NCBI GenBank assembly: GCA_002496565.1
Contig: DAKJ01000021.1
Coordinates: forward strand, 1-55,275
DNA length: 55,275 bases
Source of the DNA: Methanosarcina sp. UBA289
GTDB lineage: Archaea > Halobacteriota > Methanosarcinia > Methanosarcinales > Methanosarcinaceae
Direction of reading: 5' to 3'
Shown one piece after another: positions 43,699 to 52,955 of the stretch. The translations under genes and the position numbers were made by a program. Below the pieces are notes generated by a model that was given only the letters and a program-made list of their open reading frames with translations, searched no databases and had not been told where the DNA came from. Each line of letters begins with the position of its first letter. The first letter of the stretch is position 1.

Positions 43699-44949
43699 AT
43701 GAAATATGATGTCGTTGTAGTTGGAGCCGGGCCTGTGGGATCCACTGCAGCTCGCTATGCGGCCATGAATGGAGCAAAGGTTCTAATGATTGAGGAGCAT
43801 GCCTTCATAGGGTCGCCTGTAGGCTGTACCGGACTCTTGAGCACCAGAGCGGTTGCAGAATGCGAGCTCAAGCCCTCGGATGAGTTTGTGTTCAATTCCG
43901 TACGCGGAGCCTTTGTACATGCTCCGGATGGGCAATGCCTGCCAATCGATGGAAAGCAGACCAAGGCATACGTGGTTTCGCGAAAGAACTTCGACCGCGC
44001 CCTTGCAGTAATGGCTGCTGAAGAAGGTGTGGAACTATCTCTCAGGACAAGGGCTGTGGGATTAGAAAAACCGGATGCGGAATTCAAAAAGGAAGGACAA
44101 AAAAATCCTCAGATAAAACTCAGAGTAATCAGAAACGGAAAACCTGAAACAATCTGCACATCTGTCGTGATAGGGTCAGACGGCGTAAAAAGCCGGATAG
44201 CCAGCTATGCTGGACTTAAAAAACCTGCCCGCGTACTTCCGGGAATCCAGATTGAAGCCCCATATGCTTCGGAAAATAGTGACTTTGTAGAACTTTTCCC
44301 AGGTTCCTTTGCTCCCGGTTTTTTTGCTTGGACCGTACCTGTTAACGAAAAAATTTCAAGAATCGGGCTTGCACTTGAACCCGGACTTGCCTGGAAAGAT
44401 GGGCAGGAAGATTGCTCTCCTCTTTCATATCTTGAAAAACTCCTTCGCTCCAATCCTCATTTAAAAGCTAGATACTCAGGAGGTATGCTTGATTTTGTAG
44501 TAGGAGGAATCCCTATAGGGCCTCAGGAGAAAACAGCGTCGGATGGAGTTTTACTAGTTGGTGATGCTGCCGGACAGGCAAAGCCGACTTCAGGAGGGGG
44601 AATCTATACCGGAGCTTTTGCGGCAAAAATCGCTGGAAAGGTTGCTGCACAGGCTGCCCTTGAAGGAGATACCTCAGCAGAGAGGCTTTCCGAATATGAC
44701 CAGCTCTGGCAAAAGGGCCTTGGAAAAGAACTTGAGATAGGCATGAAAATTCATGACTACATCGGAAAGCTGGAAGACAGGCAGTTCAATGACCTTATAG
44801 GTTCACTAAATACTCCTTCGATTCTGAACACCATTACCGAGTATGGAGACATGGACCATCCTTCTATCCTTCTGAGAAAGCTAATGTTTTCAGGAAATTC
44901 CTTAAGACTTATGAAAGCTTTTGGAACCTTCTTAAGAACGCTCTTTTGA
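43699..44949 (+). CDS. Geranylgeranyl reductase family flavoprotein
   Basis: 416 residues. The FAD-binding start VVVGAGPVGSTAARYAA and the conserved GSPVGCTGLLS, then GSDGVKSR and LLVGDAAGQAKPTSGGGIYT, are the pattern of the geranylgeranyl reductase family. In archaea members saturate the isoprenoid chains of membrane lipids or of quinone-like carriers, using ferredoxin or F420-linked electrons. No membrane segment is visible. This one is more like the wider family than the core digeranylgeranylglycerophospholipid reductase, so its exact substrate is uncertain. A rubredoxin gene follows 115 bases later and could be its electron donor. Confidence 0.88.
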   Translation: MKYDVVVVGAGPVGSTAARYAAMNGAKVLMIEEHAFIGSPVGCTGLLSTRAVAECELKPSDEFVFNSVRGAFVHAPDGQCLPIDGKQTKAYVVSRKNFDRALAVMAAEEGVELSLRTRAVGLEKPDAEFKKEGQKNPQIKLRVIRNGKPETICTSVVIGSDGVKSRIASYAGLKKPARVLPGIQIEAPYASENSDFVELFPGSFAPGFFAWTVPVNEKISRIGLALEPGLAWKDGQEDCSPLSYLEKLLRSNPHLKARYSGGMLDFVVGGIPIGPQEKTASDGVLLVGDAAGQAKPTSGGGIYTGAFAAKIAGKVAAQAALEGDTSAERLSEYDQLWQKGLGKELEIGMKIHDYIGKLEDRQFNDLIGSLNTPSILNTITEYGDMDHPSILLRKLMFSGNSLRLMKAFGTFLRTLF

Positions 44950-45040
44950 CATGCTAGTAAAGTCCCTTAAGATTCAGGCTTTTTTCATTTCGCCGGCTTC
45001 GGCTTAAAGAAATAGAATGGGTTTTTTAAAATTAACTGGG

Positions 45041-45052
45041 GCTTATATAAGC
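45041..45052 (+). promoter_or_regulatory. Palindromic TATA box in front of rubredoxin
   Basis: GCTTATATAAGC is a perfect 12-bp palindrome whose centre is only 18 bases upstream of the rubredoxin ATG. It would give a leaderless or nearly leaderless transcript, or it is a regulator site. Confidence 0.5.
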
Positions 45053-45064
45053 AGGACGATTTGA

Positions 45065-45217
45065 ATGTACAGATGCAACAAATGTGGATACCTTTACAAC
45101 CCTGATTACGGGGACTCCTCACAATCCATAGCTCCGGATACGCCTTTTCAAAGACTCCCAAAGCCGTGGAAATGCCCTAGATGTGGAGCCCCTAAAGAGA
45201 AATTCAACAAAATTTGA
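45065..45217 (+). CDS. Rubredoxin
   Basis: 50 residues. It begins MYRCNKCGYLYNP and ends with LPKPWKCPRCGAPKEKF, the full rubredoxin pattern. Four cysteines (C4, C7, C37, C40) bind one iron. It is a cytoplasmic one-electron carrier used in methanogens for oxygen and peroxide defence and for flavoenzymes. The length matches the family (about 50). It follows the geranylgeranyl reductase-family gene. Confidence 0.9.
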   Translation: MYRCNKCGYLYNPDYGDSSQSIAPDTPFQRLPKPWKCPRCGAPKEKFNKI

Positions 45218-45244
45218 TACTAATCCTTCAAAAAATGGTGTATA

Positions 45245-45421
45245 TTAAAAATTCTCTTCGCTCATCCTGTTTCTTTCAAAGTTAAGAATTTTTCTGATGA
45301 TTATTTTTTTAGACCCGACCCAAAGCTCCTCATTTTCAGGGTAATTTTCCTTCGCATACTCAAAAAGCTCATTTACGCTCATATCATCAAGTTTTCTCTT
45401 GAGTAAATTAAAATCTTCCAC
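45245..45421 (-). CDS. Small 58-aa charged protein
   Basis: Minus-strand frame opening MEDFNLLKRKLDDMSVNELF and closing FERNRMSEENF; it is helical and charged with no cysteine. The start is GTG, preceded by AAGGTG at seven bases. No family recognised. It is convergent with rubredoxin, 27 bases between the stops. The clean start signal and the amphipathic helices suggest a real gene. Confidence 0.55.
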   Translation of the reverse strand: MEDFNLLKRKLDDMSVNELFEYAKENYPENEELWVGSKKIIIRKILNFERNRMSEENF

Positions 45422-45785
45422 AAAAACACCTTCTTTATAAATTTAAGCTTTAATCTAGCTTTCAATACTTGTCTTTATCTTGTTAAAGTGCAGATTCAAA
45501 GATAGCAGGTTTTTTATAAATATTTATAGTTAATTGTCTGGACTCAATAAATCTTTACCTTGAACATATATAATAAATTTAATGCAAATTAGCAGAATAT
45601 TAATATGTTAAGAAATTTAAACATAGTTATAGGATAGTACTTAAAAAATCAACCTGAAATTTGAACTCTGACACAAAAACCTTTAAAGTTGACAAAAAAT
45701 TTACTAAAGTGGTATAGAATCAGGAACAGGTGACCCTGGCATAAATCAGAACAGCAGTACAGATGCAGAAACCGAAGAAAACTGG
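45422..45785. other. Divergent spacer without genes
   Basis: These 364 AT-rich bases should hold the promoters of the small 58-aa gene and of the histidine kinase. Before the kinase ATG the frame is open for 26 codons (from 45708) but has no start codon and no Shine-Dalgarno is placed close to the ATG. Confidence 0.5.
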
Positions 45786-48422
45786 ATGAGAGAATTTCTT
45801 TTAAATAGCCCTGACCCTATCCTGAGAATTGGAACAGAAGGAACGGTTCTTTACGCAAATAAGGCCGGAATATCCCTACTTGAAACTATTAAAAGCCAGG
45901 TTGGGGAAAAAGCTCCTGCTGAAATCCTGAAGGACGCCAAGCGAGTAGCAATTCGAAAGAAACCCGCGCAGACTGAACTAAAAGCAGGCGGAAAAATTTA
46001 TTCAATTGTTTTTACTCCCTTGCTTGCATCCGAAGGCACGATCGTCTCTGCATTTGAGATCACTGCCCTCAAGCAAACCGAGGAGAAACTGCTTTTAAGA
46101 AAACGAGAGCATGAGGTACTTTCTCAGATTTCCTTTTTATCTTTCAAAATTCAGGGTTTTCAAGCTCTGCTTTATCAAGCCCTGCCTATGATTGCCGCTA
46201 CTCTTGGCGCAGAATACTGCAGCGTCCTGAAACTTTTACCTGATGGAAATTTTATATATGAGACAGGAATCGGCTGGAAGCTAGAGAATACAGGTAGGAT
46301 CATTAAAAAAGATTCAGCTTCAAGAGCAGGCTACACCGTACTTTCAAGCCGACCTATTCTGCTAGAAAAGCTGGATAGGAATAATTCCATTAGAACAATG
46401 GGCCTTGAAGAAGGTCAGGATATAATCAGTGGTATAAGTGTGCTCATAGGAAGTATTGAAAAGCCATATGGAATACTGACAGCTCACAGCACGAGAAAGG
46501 AGAAATTTACCGAAGAGGATACTTGTTTCTTAAATGCAGTTGCAATAATCTTTTCATTTACAATTCAAAGAAAAGAAGTAGAAGCCGCACTCCAAGACAA
46601 AGTGTATTTCCTGGAAACGCTACTGGACACTATCCCGGCTCCCGTGTTCTACAGGGACAGAGAAGGCATTTATCAGGGCTGCAACGAGCTTTTTGCAAAA
46701 ATGATTTTCGGAAATTCAAAAGAAAAAATAGCTGGACACTCCACTTACGACCTTTTCAGAACAAAATCTTCAGAACTTGATGAAGTTTATGAAAGAATGG
46801 ACAGGCAGCTCTTCCAGAAAGGAGGAAACCATGTTTACGAATCCAAAGTATTGTGCTCTGATGGGCTAAAAAGAGACTTCATTTTCAATAAGGCCATATA
46901 CAAAAGCTTCTGCGGGACTGTAGAAGGGCTTATTGGAGTAATGCTTGACATTACAGGGCGCAAAAAAATGGAAGAGAAGTTGCGAAAAAGTGAAGAAAGA
47001 TACCGCCTCATTGCAGAACAGACAGGGCAGCTAATATATGAAATTGATTTGAGAAACGGCAATGTTGAGTGGGCAGGAGCAATTGAAGAGCTCACAGGCT
47101 ACAACAATAAAGAAATTGAGAATCTTGATTTTTACGACTGGCTTGAACATATTCATCCCGAAGATTATAGAAGAGTACAGCAATCATTGAAGAATTGCTG
47201 GAATACAGGAGATAAGTTCAATGGGGAATTCAGGTTCAAGCGAAAAGATGGAAGCTATTTTTATGTAAAAAATAAAGGAATATTTCTGAGAGATGAAGAA
47301 GACCGCATGTGCCGGGCTCTTGGGGCAATGGTAGACATTACCGAAATTAAACAGTCTTCAGAAAAATTGAAGGAAAGCGAAGAACTCTATAGGTCATTTT
47401 TACAGAATTTCAAAGGAATTTCGTTTAAACTTGACAGGGATCTTAAGCCCCTCTTTCTTGAAGGAGCCCTCAAAGAAATAACCGAGTATACAGAAGAAGA
47501 ATTTCTCTCAGGCAGAATAAGTTTCCTTGACCTAGTTGCCCCGGAAGACAGATCGATATTCGATAGAAATAGAAAAAAAATGGCATTATCTCCAAATTCG
47601 ATTATAGAGTACGAGTACAAGTTCAGGCGGAAGGATGGAAGTGTAAGGTGGGTCCATGAATTAATCCACAATGTTTGCAACGATTCAGGAGAAAACATAT
47701 CTTACCAGGGATATGCCTATGACATTACCCAGAGGAAGAAAGCTGAGGAAACTCTTGAGAAAGCCGAGAAAATCAGCATGAGGGAGATCCACCATCGGAT
47801 AAAGAATAACCTTCAGATAGTTTCCTCTCTGCTAAGCCTTCAGGCTGACAAGTTTAAAGATAAGGAGGTTATTGAAGCCTTCAGGGAAAGCGAAAACCGT
47901 GTAATTTCAATGTCCATAATCCATGAAGAACTCTATAAGTCAAAGGATGCGAAAAGTATTGATTTTGCAGCATACCTAAGGAAATTGACTGCGGACATTC
48001 TGCATTCTTATAAGATAGGAGACGAGAAGGTCAAGCTTATCCTTGAAGTGGACAGTACACTTCTTGGAGTTGATACCGCAATTCCGCTGGGAATCATAAT
48101 TAATGAACTTTTCTCAAACTCCCTTAAATATGCTTTTCCAAAAAGTGAAGAAGGAAAGGTCAGGATTTCCCTTTACCGAAATGAAGACGAATGTCAAAAA
48201 ACAGGCGAAGACATTGAAAAGAAAGGCACAGAAAAGTCCTCTAGGTTTACGCTCATCTACTCAGACAACGGGACTCGTTTTTCGGAAAAAGTAGATTTTA
48301 AAAATCCGAAAACTCTAGGTTTGCAGCTTGTAAAAGCTCTCGTTGAGCAGATTAACGGAACAATAGAGCTTGAAATAGGGAAAGAAACAAAATACACTAT
48401 CAGATTCGAGGATAAGGGATGA
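45786..48422 (+). CDS. Multi-PAS/GAF sensor histidine kinase (HisKA_2 type)
   Basis: 878 residues. Order: PAS (about 1-95), GAF (105-265, with ILTAHSTRKEKFTEEDTCFL), PAS (270-395), PAS (400-525), PAS (530-660), HisKA_2 with phospho-acceptor REIHHRIKNNLQIVSSLLSL near residue 667, and a HATPase ending the chain with NELFSNSLKYAFP and LIYSDNGTRFSEK, then TLGLQLVKALVEQ. No membrane helix, so it is a cytoplasmic sensor. The kinase should autophosphorylate and pass phosphate to a response regulator, none of which lies next to it. The acceptor and ATP-binding motifs are intact. Start ATG 45786 lacks a good Shine-Dalgarno. Confidence 0.92.
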   Translation: MREFLLNSPDPILRIGTEGTVLYANKAGISLLETIKSQVGEKAPAEILKDAKRVAIRKKPAQTELKAGGKIYSIVFTPLLASEGTIVSAFEITALKQTEEKLLLRKREHEVLSQISFLSFKIQGFQALLYQALPMIAATLGAEYCSVLKLLPDGNFIYETGIGWKLENTGRIIKKDSASRAGYTVLSSRPILLEKLDRNNSIRTMGLEEGQDIISGISVLIGSIEKPYGILTAHSTRKEKFTEEDTCFLNAVAIIFSFTIQRKEVEAALQDKVYFLETLLDTIPAPVFYRDREGIYQGCNELFAKMIFGNSKEKIAGHSTYDLFRTKSSELDEVYERMDRQLFQKGGNHVYESKVLCSDGLKRDFIFNKAIYKSFCGTVEGLIGVMLDITGRKKMEEKLRKSEERYRLIAEQTGQLIYEIDLRNGNVEWAGAIEELTGYNNKEIENLDFYDWLEHIHPEDYRRVQQSLKNCWNTGDKFNGEFRFKRKDGSYFYVKNKGIFLRDEEDRMCRALGAMVDITEIKQSSEKLKESEELYRSFLQNFKGISFKLDRDLKPLFLEGALKEITEYTEEEFLSGRISFLDLVAPEDRSIFDRNRKKMALSPNSIIEYEYKFRRKDGSVRWVHELIHNVCNDSGENISYQGYAYDITQRKKAEETLEKAEKISMREIHHRIKNNLQIVSSLLSLQADKFKDKEVIEAFRESENRVISMSIIHEELYKSKDAKSIDFAAYLRKLTADILHSYKIGDEKVKLILEVDSTLLGVDTAIPLGIIINELFSNSLKYAFPKSEEGKVRISLYRNEDECQKTGEDIEKKGTEKSSRFTLIYSDNGTRFSEKVDFKNPKTLGLQLVKALVEQINGTIELEIGKETKYTIRFEDKG

Positions 48423-48474
48423 TCCTAAAAAAATATAAAAAATGCCTCCCGTACCTTACATTTCGATTAATTCC

Positions 48475-48514
48475 GCTTTCAAAAAAGAAATTGAGCTTTC
48501 AAAAAAGAAATTGA
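48475..48514. repeat. Perfect 20-bp tandem duplication
   Basis: GCTTTCAAAAAAGAAATTGA occurs twice in a row with no mismatch. Confidence 0.9.
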
Positions 48515-48627
48515 ATAAGGTTCTCTTAATTTAATTTACTTGATCTGGTTTTGTTAATTTGATTCTCTTTTCACTTATTCTAAAATCAATCTTTTATAAA
48601 AAGCATTTTTCAATTCAGAAAGTTTTT

Positions 48628-48659
48628 GTCATATAAGCTTAGAGTCATATAAGCTTAGA
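48628..48659. repeat. Perfect 16-bp tandem duplication
   Basis: GTCATATAAGCTTAGA occurs twice in a row with no mismatch. Confidence 0.9.
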
Positions 48660-48784
48660 AATAGTATCCCTATGCATCAAATTTTTTTAAATAAGTTTGA
48701 TCAAAAACGGAAACTTTTTCAAAAAAGTTTTACCAAAACTTTGTCAGAGACTTGACATAACAAATTGAACCAGATAACACAGCT

Positions 48785-48816
48785 TCTATACTAAGAACTT
48801 TCTATACTAAGAACTC
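48785..48816. repeat. 16-bp tandem duplication
   Basis: TCTATACTAAGAACTT is followed by TCTATACTAAGAACTC; only the last base differs. Confidence 0.85.
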
Positions 48817-48922
48817 ATATGCAACTTGATACCAGCTAAACTTGATTTATCTGGAACTCGTTATCAGTTGAAACTGGAAATTATTTTTGATACAGCTGGG
48901 AACTGATATTTTTGAAATTTAA

Positions 48923-48980
48923 TATCGATTAATATTTGATGAAATAAGAATTATCGATTGATATTTGATAAAATAAAAAT
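48923..48980. repeat. 29-bp tandem duplication
   Basis: Two 29-base units, beginning TATCGATTAATATTTGATG and TATCGATTGATATTTGATA, match at 26 of 29 positions. They end 44 bases before the HyuA-like gene's ATG. Confidence 0.85.
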
Positions 48981-49023
48981 AAGAGACTAAAGAATAGACT
49001 TAGCGAGGATAGGCGAATTGTGA

Positions 49024-50736
49024 ATGCTAATAGGAATTGATGTCGGAGGCACTACCACGGATGCAGTGCTTATCCGAAATGGGAAAGTATGCAGTACTGC
49101 CAAGGTTTCCACTGAGCCCGGAAATCTTATGAATTCCTTACTTGAAGCCCTTGATGCAATAAGCAGAGATGTTGATCCTGAGCAGCTGGAAAGGGTGGTA
49201 TTCAGTACAACCGTGATAACAAATCTTATCGCCGAAGGCAAAACTGACCGTGTAGCCCTGGTTCTGATCCCGGGACCTGGGATTAATCCGGCAAGTTATA
49301 CATATCCTGACAGCTTTTTTCTGAAAGGGGCTATGGATTACAGGGGAAGGGAAATTCATCCCCTTGACGAAGCCGAGATCAGGAAAACTGTAGGTTTGAT
49401 CCGGGAATCAGGATTTTCGAGAGCAGCCATTATAAATAAATTCGGGCAGAGAAATCCTTTCCATGAACTCAGGATAGAGGAGATCTTTAGAGAGATTTAT
49501 CCGGAATGTAAACTTGAACTTGGTCACAAAGTTTCGGGAAAGCTGAATTTTCCAAGAAGGATAGCAACTGCAATGCTTACCTCTGCTACAAGGGGACATT
49601 ATATAGAATTTGTTGAGAAAATCAAGAAATCCCTTGAGGAGAGAAATATCCGAGCTCCAGTGTATATTCTAAAAGCCGACGGAGGAACTCTACCGGTTGA
49701 GAAATCAATAGAATTTCCTGTGGAAACTATCTTTTCGGGCCCTGCTGCCAGTACAATTGGAGCTCTTGCCCTTACTCCGGAGGGACAGACCTCAGTAGTA
49801 GTGGATATCGGAGGAACTACCACAGACCTTGCATTAATTCTTTCAGGCAAGCCCCTTATGGCTTCTAAAGGCGCAAAACTTGGAGGTTTCCTGACACATG
49901 TCCGGGCCTTTGCAGTCCGCTCGATAGCTGTGGGTGGAGACAGTGTTGTAAGGGTTAAGGACTCGGATACCGGCACAAAACAGATAACAATAGGCCCTTA
50001 TAGAGCAGGCCCGGCTTACTGCATGGGAGGAAAAGAAACTACTCCGACTGATGCTCTGAAATTTCTCGGGCTTATTGAGGTAGGAAACCCCGAAAGTGCA
50101 GGAGAAGCGATAAAAGCCATGGCTTCAGCCCTGGGAAAATCCGAAACTGAAACCGCATCCCTGATTGTTGATAAAGTTGCGCAGAGGATTGCTGACGCAG
50201 TCAATGAAATGTTTTTTGAATGGGAACAGGAGCCTGCTTACAGGGTATGGGAAGTCTTGCAAGAAAAGGAGGCAAGACCTGAGAATGTGGTCGGAATAGG
50301 AGGAGGGGCGAAAGGGCTTATTGCCGAGATTGCGAAAAAACTTGATGCAAAGCCGGTTATTCCCGAATATGCCGAGGTGGGAAATGCAATCGGGGCAGCT
50401 GTTGCAAGGCCCACACTTACTCTGAACCTGCACATTGACACTGAACAGAAAGTCTACTCCGTCGCCGAGGAGGGGGAGATTGTCAGTCTAAACACAACAA
50501 ACTTTGGGAATTTCAATAAAATCCGTCTCGATGAAGCTGAAGCCATGGCTGCAGAACTCTTGAGGGAGCGTGCGGAAAACTTTGGAATCTCCGAGTATGC
50601 GGACGAAGCCGAAGTTGTTAATAGTGAAGTTTTCAATGTCGTTAACGGCTGGTATACTACAGGGCGACTTTTTGACGTGAATATGCAGATTCCTGCAGGC
50701 CTGATTCCGGAATGGAAAAGGAGGGAAAATGTATGA
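49024..50736 (+). CDS. Hydantoinase/oxoprolinase family protein (HyuA-like)
   Basis: 570 residues. The first ATP-binding phosphate motif is IGIDVGGTTTDAVLI, the second DIGGTTTDLALI (near residue 260), and GIGGGAKGL falls in the C-terminal part. This is the actin-like fold of the hydantoinase/oxoprolinase family, ATP-dependent openers of cyclic amides. The size and lone A-type chain match archaeal homologues of unknown substrate; no HyuB partner lies next to it. GAGGATAGG precedes the ATG. Its end overlaps the next gene (ATGA), so it is co-translated with the deacetylase-family protein. Confidence 0.88.
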   Translation: MLIGIDVGGTTTDAVLIRNGKVCSTAKVSTEPGNLMNSLLEALDAISRDVDPEQLERVVFSTTVITNLIAEGKTDRVALVLIPGPGINPASYTYPDSFFLKGAMDYRGREIHPLDEAEIRKTVGLIRESGFSRAAIINKFGQRNPFHELRIEEIFREIYPECKLELGHKVSGKLNFPRRIATAMLTSATRGHYIEFVEKIKKSLEERNIRAPVYILKADGGTLPVEKSIEFPVETIFSGPAASTIGALALTPEGQTSVVVDIGGTTTDLALILSGKPLMASKGAKLGGFLTHVRAFAVRSIAVGGDSVVRVKDSDTGTKQITIGPYRAGPAYCMGGKETTPTDALKFLGLIEVGNPESAGEAIKAMASALGKSETETASLIVDKVAQRIADAVNEMFFEWEQEPAYRVWEVLQEKEARPENVVGIGGGAKGLIAEIAKKLDAKPVIPEYAEVGNAIGAAVARPTLTLNLHIDTEQKVYSVAEEGEIVSLNTTNFGNFNKIRLDEAEAMAAELLRERAENFGISEYADEAEVVNSEVFNVVNGWYTTGRLFDVNMQIPAGLIPEWKRRENV

Positions 50737-52310
50737 AACTGGGGCTCGGAAGACTCAGGGATGTACTGAAAACCGGCTCAGGTTCCGGAGAAGGGGAGAA
50801 AAAGCAGGTTGAAGGAAAAAATAAAGCCGAGAAAGAAGAAATGCAGACGATAAATGAAGAAAATAAGCCTGAAATATCCGAGAGAAATGAAGGGAATACA
50901 ATGGAATTGAGAAAGGCAGGGCTGGAATCGAAAAAAGAACCTTTATCCCCGGCAGACCGCACTGGAGCCGATAAGACAGGACTTATTTTCTTCCCTGCCT
51001 TTGACTGGGCGATTTCGCCAACCCATCCAGAAAGAGAAGAGCGCCTTCTCTATACCAGAGACCAGATCTTTGAAGAGGGCCTGATGGACCTGCCAGAAAT
51101 AGCCGAATATAAACCCCGCCTTGCAGAGTACAGGGATATTGCTAGAGTTCACTTCTGTGTGCCTGATATAAAAGCCCAAGCTACAACCCCTCATCTGATC
51201 GCAGCAGGCAGTTGCCTGGTGCTTGGGGATGCCCTTATGAAAGCCGAGGTCAAAAACGCTTTTGCGCTTATCCGCCCACCTGGCCACCATGCAATGACTG
51301 TAGCACATGGGAACCGGGGATTTTGCAATATCAATAACGAAGCTATCCTTGTCGAGTACCTGAGGAAAAAATACGGGATCCGCAGGATTGCAATTGTGGA
51401 TACTGATGTGCATCACGGGGATGGAACCCAGGAGATTTTCTATAATGATCCTGATGTGCTTTTTATCTCCTTCCACCAGGACGGAAGGACCCTTTACCCG
51501 GGTACGGGTTTCATAAATGAACTGGGAGGCCCAAAAGCCCTTGGAAGGACGATCAATATTCCTCTGCCGCCCGGTACCCCTGATGAGGGAATACTTTACG
51601 TGCTCGATACTCTGGTGCTTCCGATTCTTAAGGACTTCAAGCCCGAACTTGTCCTGAATTCTGCAGGACAGGATAATCATTATACCGACCCTCTCGCAAA
51701 TATGCGCTTTTCCGCACAGGGATACGCGAAACTGAATGAGAAGCTTGCCCCTGATATGGCCGTGCTTGAAGGAGGTTATGCAATTCAGAGTGCTCTGCCT
51801 TATGTTAATACAGGCATAATCCTTGCAATGGCAGGGCTTGATTATTCCTGCGTAAGGGAACCTGACTTTAAGCCAGGCATGTTTGTCCAGGCTGCAAGGG
51901 ATAGAAAGACCCTGGAAGAAGTAGTTGCAGCCCAGCTTGAAAACTGGAAAAACAGAGACAGGCTTGTAGAGTCTGAGGTGGCAAAACACGGGGACTTTTA
52001 CCGCCGGAAGAAACAGATCTTTTACGATACGGATATGATTCAGGAGTTCCAAGAAGAAACGATACGGATGTGCCCTGACTGCCAGGGATACAAAACCATA
52101 GACTCCCATGCCCATAGAAGTGGAGATGATACCAGGATCTTCGGCGTTTCAATTCCGATCTATGCCTGTAAGAACTGTCAGGCTGAAGCCAGGGAAGAGT
52201 ACAGGAAAAGTCTAAATCATCCGGAATACGAGTACGTCTACCTACAGGATAAAAAAGAAGACGAATATAGAGCATATAATACGAGGACAAAGCAGGAAAT
52301 AGCTTATTGA
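50733..52310 (+). CDS. Histone deacetylase/acetylpolyamine amidohydrolase family protein
   Basis: 525 residues. Residues 1-80 are a charged, low-complexity tail. The deacetylase core follows with RPPGHHAM, DTDVHHGDGTQ, LNSAGQDNHYTDPL and LEGGYA: the catalytic His pair, the zinc ligands (Asp and His of DVH, Asp of GQD) and the catalytic Tyr (GGY) are all present. The last 100 residues carry a zinc-ribbon-like CPDC and CKNC pair. Family members remove acetyl groups from lysines or polyamines; the substrate here is unknown. I use the ATG at 50733 (eight bases after GGAGG), not 50712. Its start overlaps the HyuA-like stop. Confidence 0.92.
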   Translation: MKLGLGRLRDVLKTGSGSGEGEKKQVEGKNKAEKEEMQTINEENKPEISERNEGNTMELRKAGLESKKEPLSPADRTGADKTGLIFFPAFDWAISPTHPEREERLLYTRDQIFEEGLMDLPEIAEYKPRLAEYRDIARVHFCVPDIKAQATTPHLIAAGSCLVLGDALMKAEVKNAFALIRPPGHHAMTVAHGNRGFCNINNEAILVEYLRKKYGIRRIAIVDTDVHHGDGTQEIFYNDPDVLFISFHQDGRTLYPGTGFINELGGPKALGRTINIPLPPGTPDEGILYVLDTLVLPILKDFKPELVLNSAGQDNHYTDPLANMRFSAQGYAKLNEKLAPDMAVLEGGYAIQSALPYVNTGIILAMAGLDYSCVREPDFKPGMFVQAARDRKTLEEVVAAQLENWKNRDRLVESEVAKHGDFYRRKKQIFYDTDMIQEFQEETIRMCPDCQGYKTIDSHAHRSGDDTRIFGVSIPIYACKNCQAEAREEYRKSLNHPEYEYVYLQDKKEDEYRAYNTRTKQEIAY

Positions 52311-52360
52311 GACCAAAAAAGACTTTCCGAGTAGAATAAGAATATTAAAAGATATATAGG

Positions 52361-52440
52361 TCTTTTTTTCTTCATTTTTTTGCATTTCTTTTTTGTATTT
52401 CTTTCTCTTTTTTCTTCCTCTTTTTCATCTTTCTTAATTT
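52361..52440 (+). terminator. Poly-pyrimidine tract after the deacetylase-family gene
   Basis: Repeated T runs (seven T at 52363-52369, seven at 52375-52381, then several runs of five or six) follow the stop by about 50 bases. Such T tracts end transcription in archaea. Confidence 0.65.
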
Positions 52441-52955
52441 AGCTGTTATCCGGGTCTAAACTTTATGAATGAGAAAAATAGAGGAATATATACATATTTT
52501 TTATGATATAATTTGTAAAGAGGATACTATTTTTTAGAGAAACTTACTAAATATATTAATTTTACCCTTGAGATTCAAAGAATCATGTTTTTCGTAGGTT
52601 CAATGAAAATTAAAAACGTGAATGGGTGGCCTGAAAGGAGCTAAAAATATGTATCTTCTATCATTATGCCAGCAGTCAGGTAGGTTAAGGAGAAAACGAA
52701 ATGTAGTCAGTGTTAACTTATTTTTGTCTTATATAAACAAAAAAAGATATTGGAAAATAAAAGAAGGTAATTGGTAGAAATCAAGAGAGGATTCCGGTAA
52801 GCTATGGCGTCATTTTGAAATTCCAATTTTTATTATTTTTATTATATTCATATACATGGTAATTAAAACCGACATGTTTATATTGTATTTGTAATTAGAT
52901 TATAATTAATTTAAGAAAGTTATATTTCTAATTTCTTTTACCTGTAGGGAGGAAT
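52441..52955. other. Spacer before the NosD/PKD surface gene
   Basis: I see no gene in this AT-rich stretch. It should contain the promoter of the surface protein. Confidence 0.5.

Larger units (their letters stand above)
48423..49023. other. 600-bp spacer with four tandem duplications
   Basis: No gene is visible. Four different tandem pairs occur here: 48475-48514, 48628-48659, 48785-48816 and 48923-48980, each listed separately. The spacer is AT-rich. Confidence 0.7.

Noticed and set aside
50943..52115. 390-codon open frame on the minus strand
   Set aside because: It lies wholly antisense to the deacetylase-family gene, whose catalytic motifs are all present; the antisense protein has no recognisable domain.
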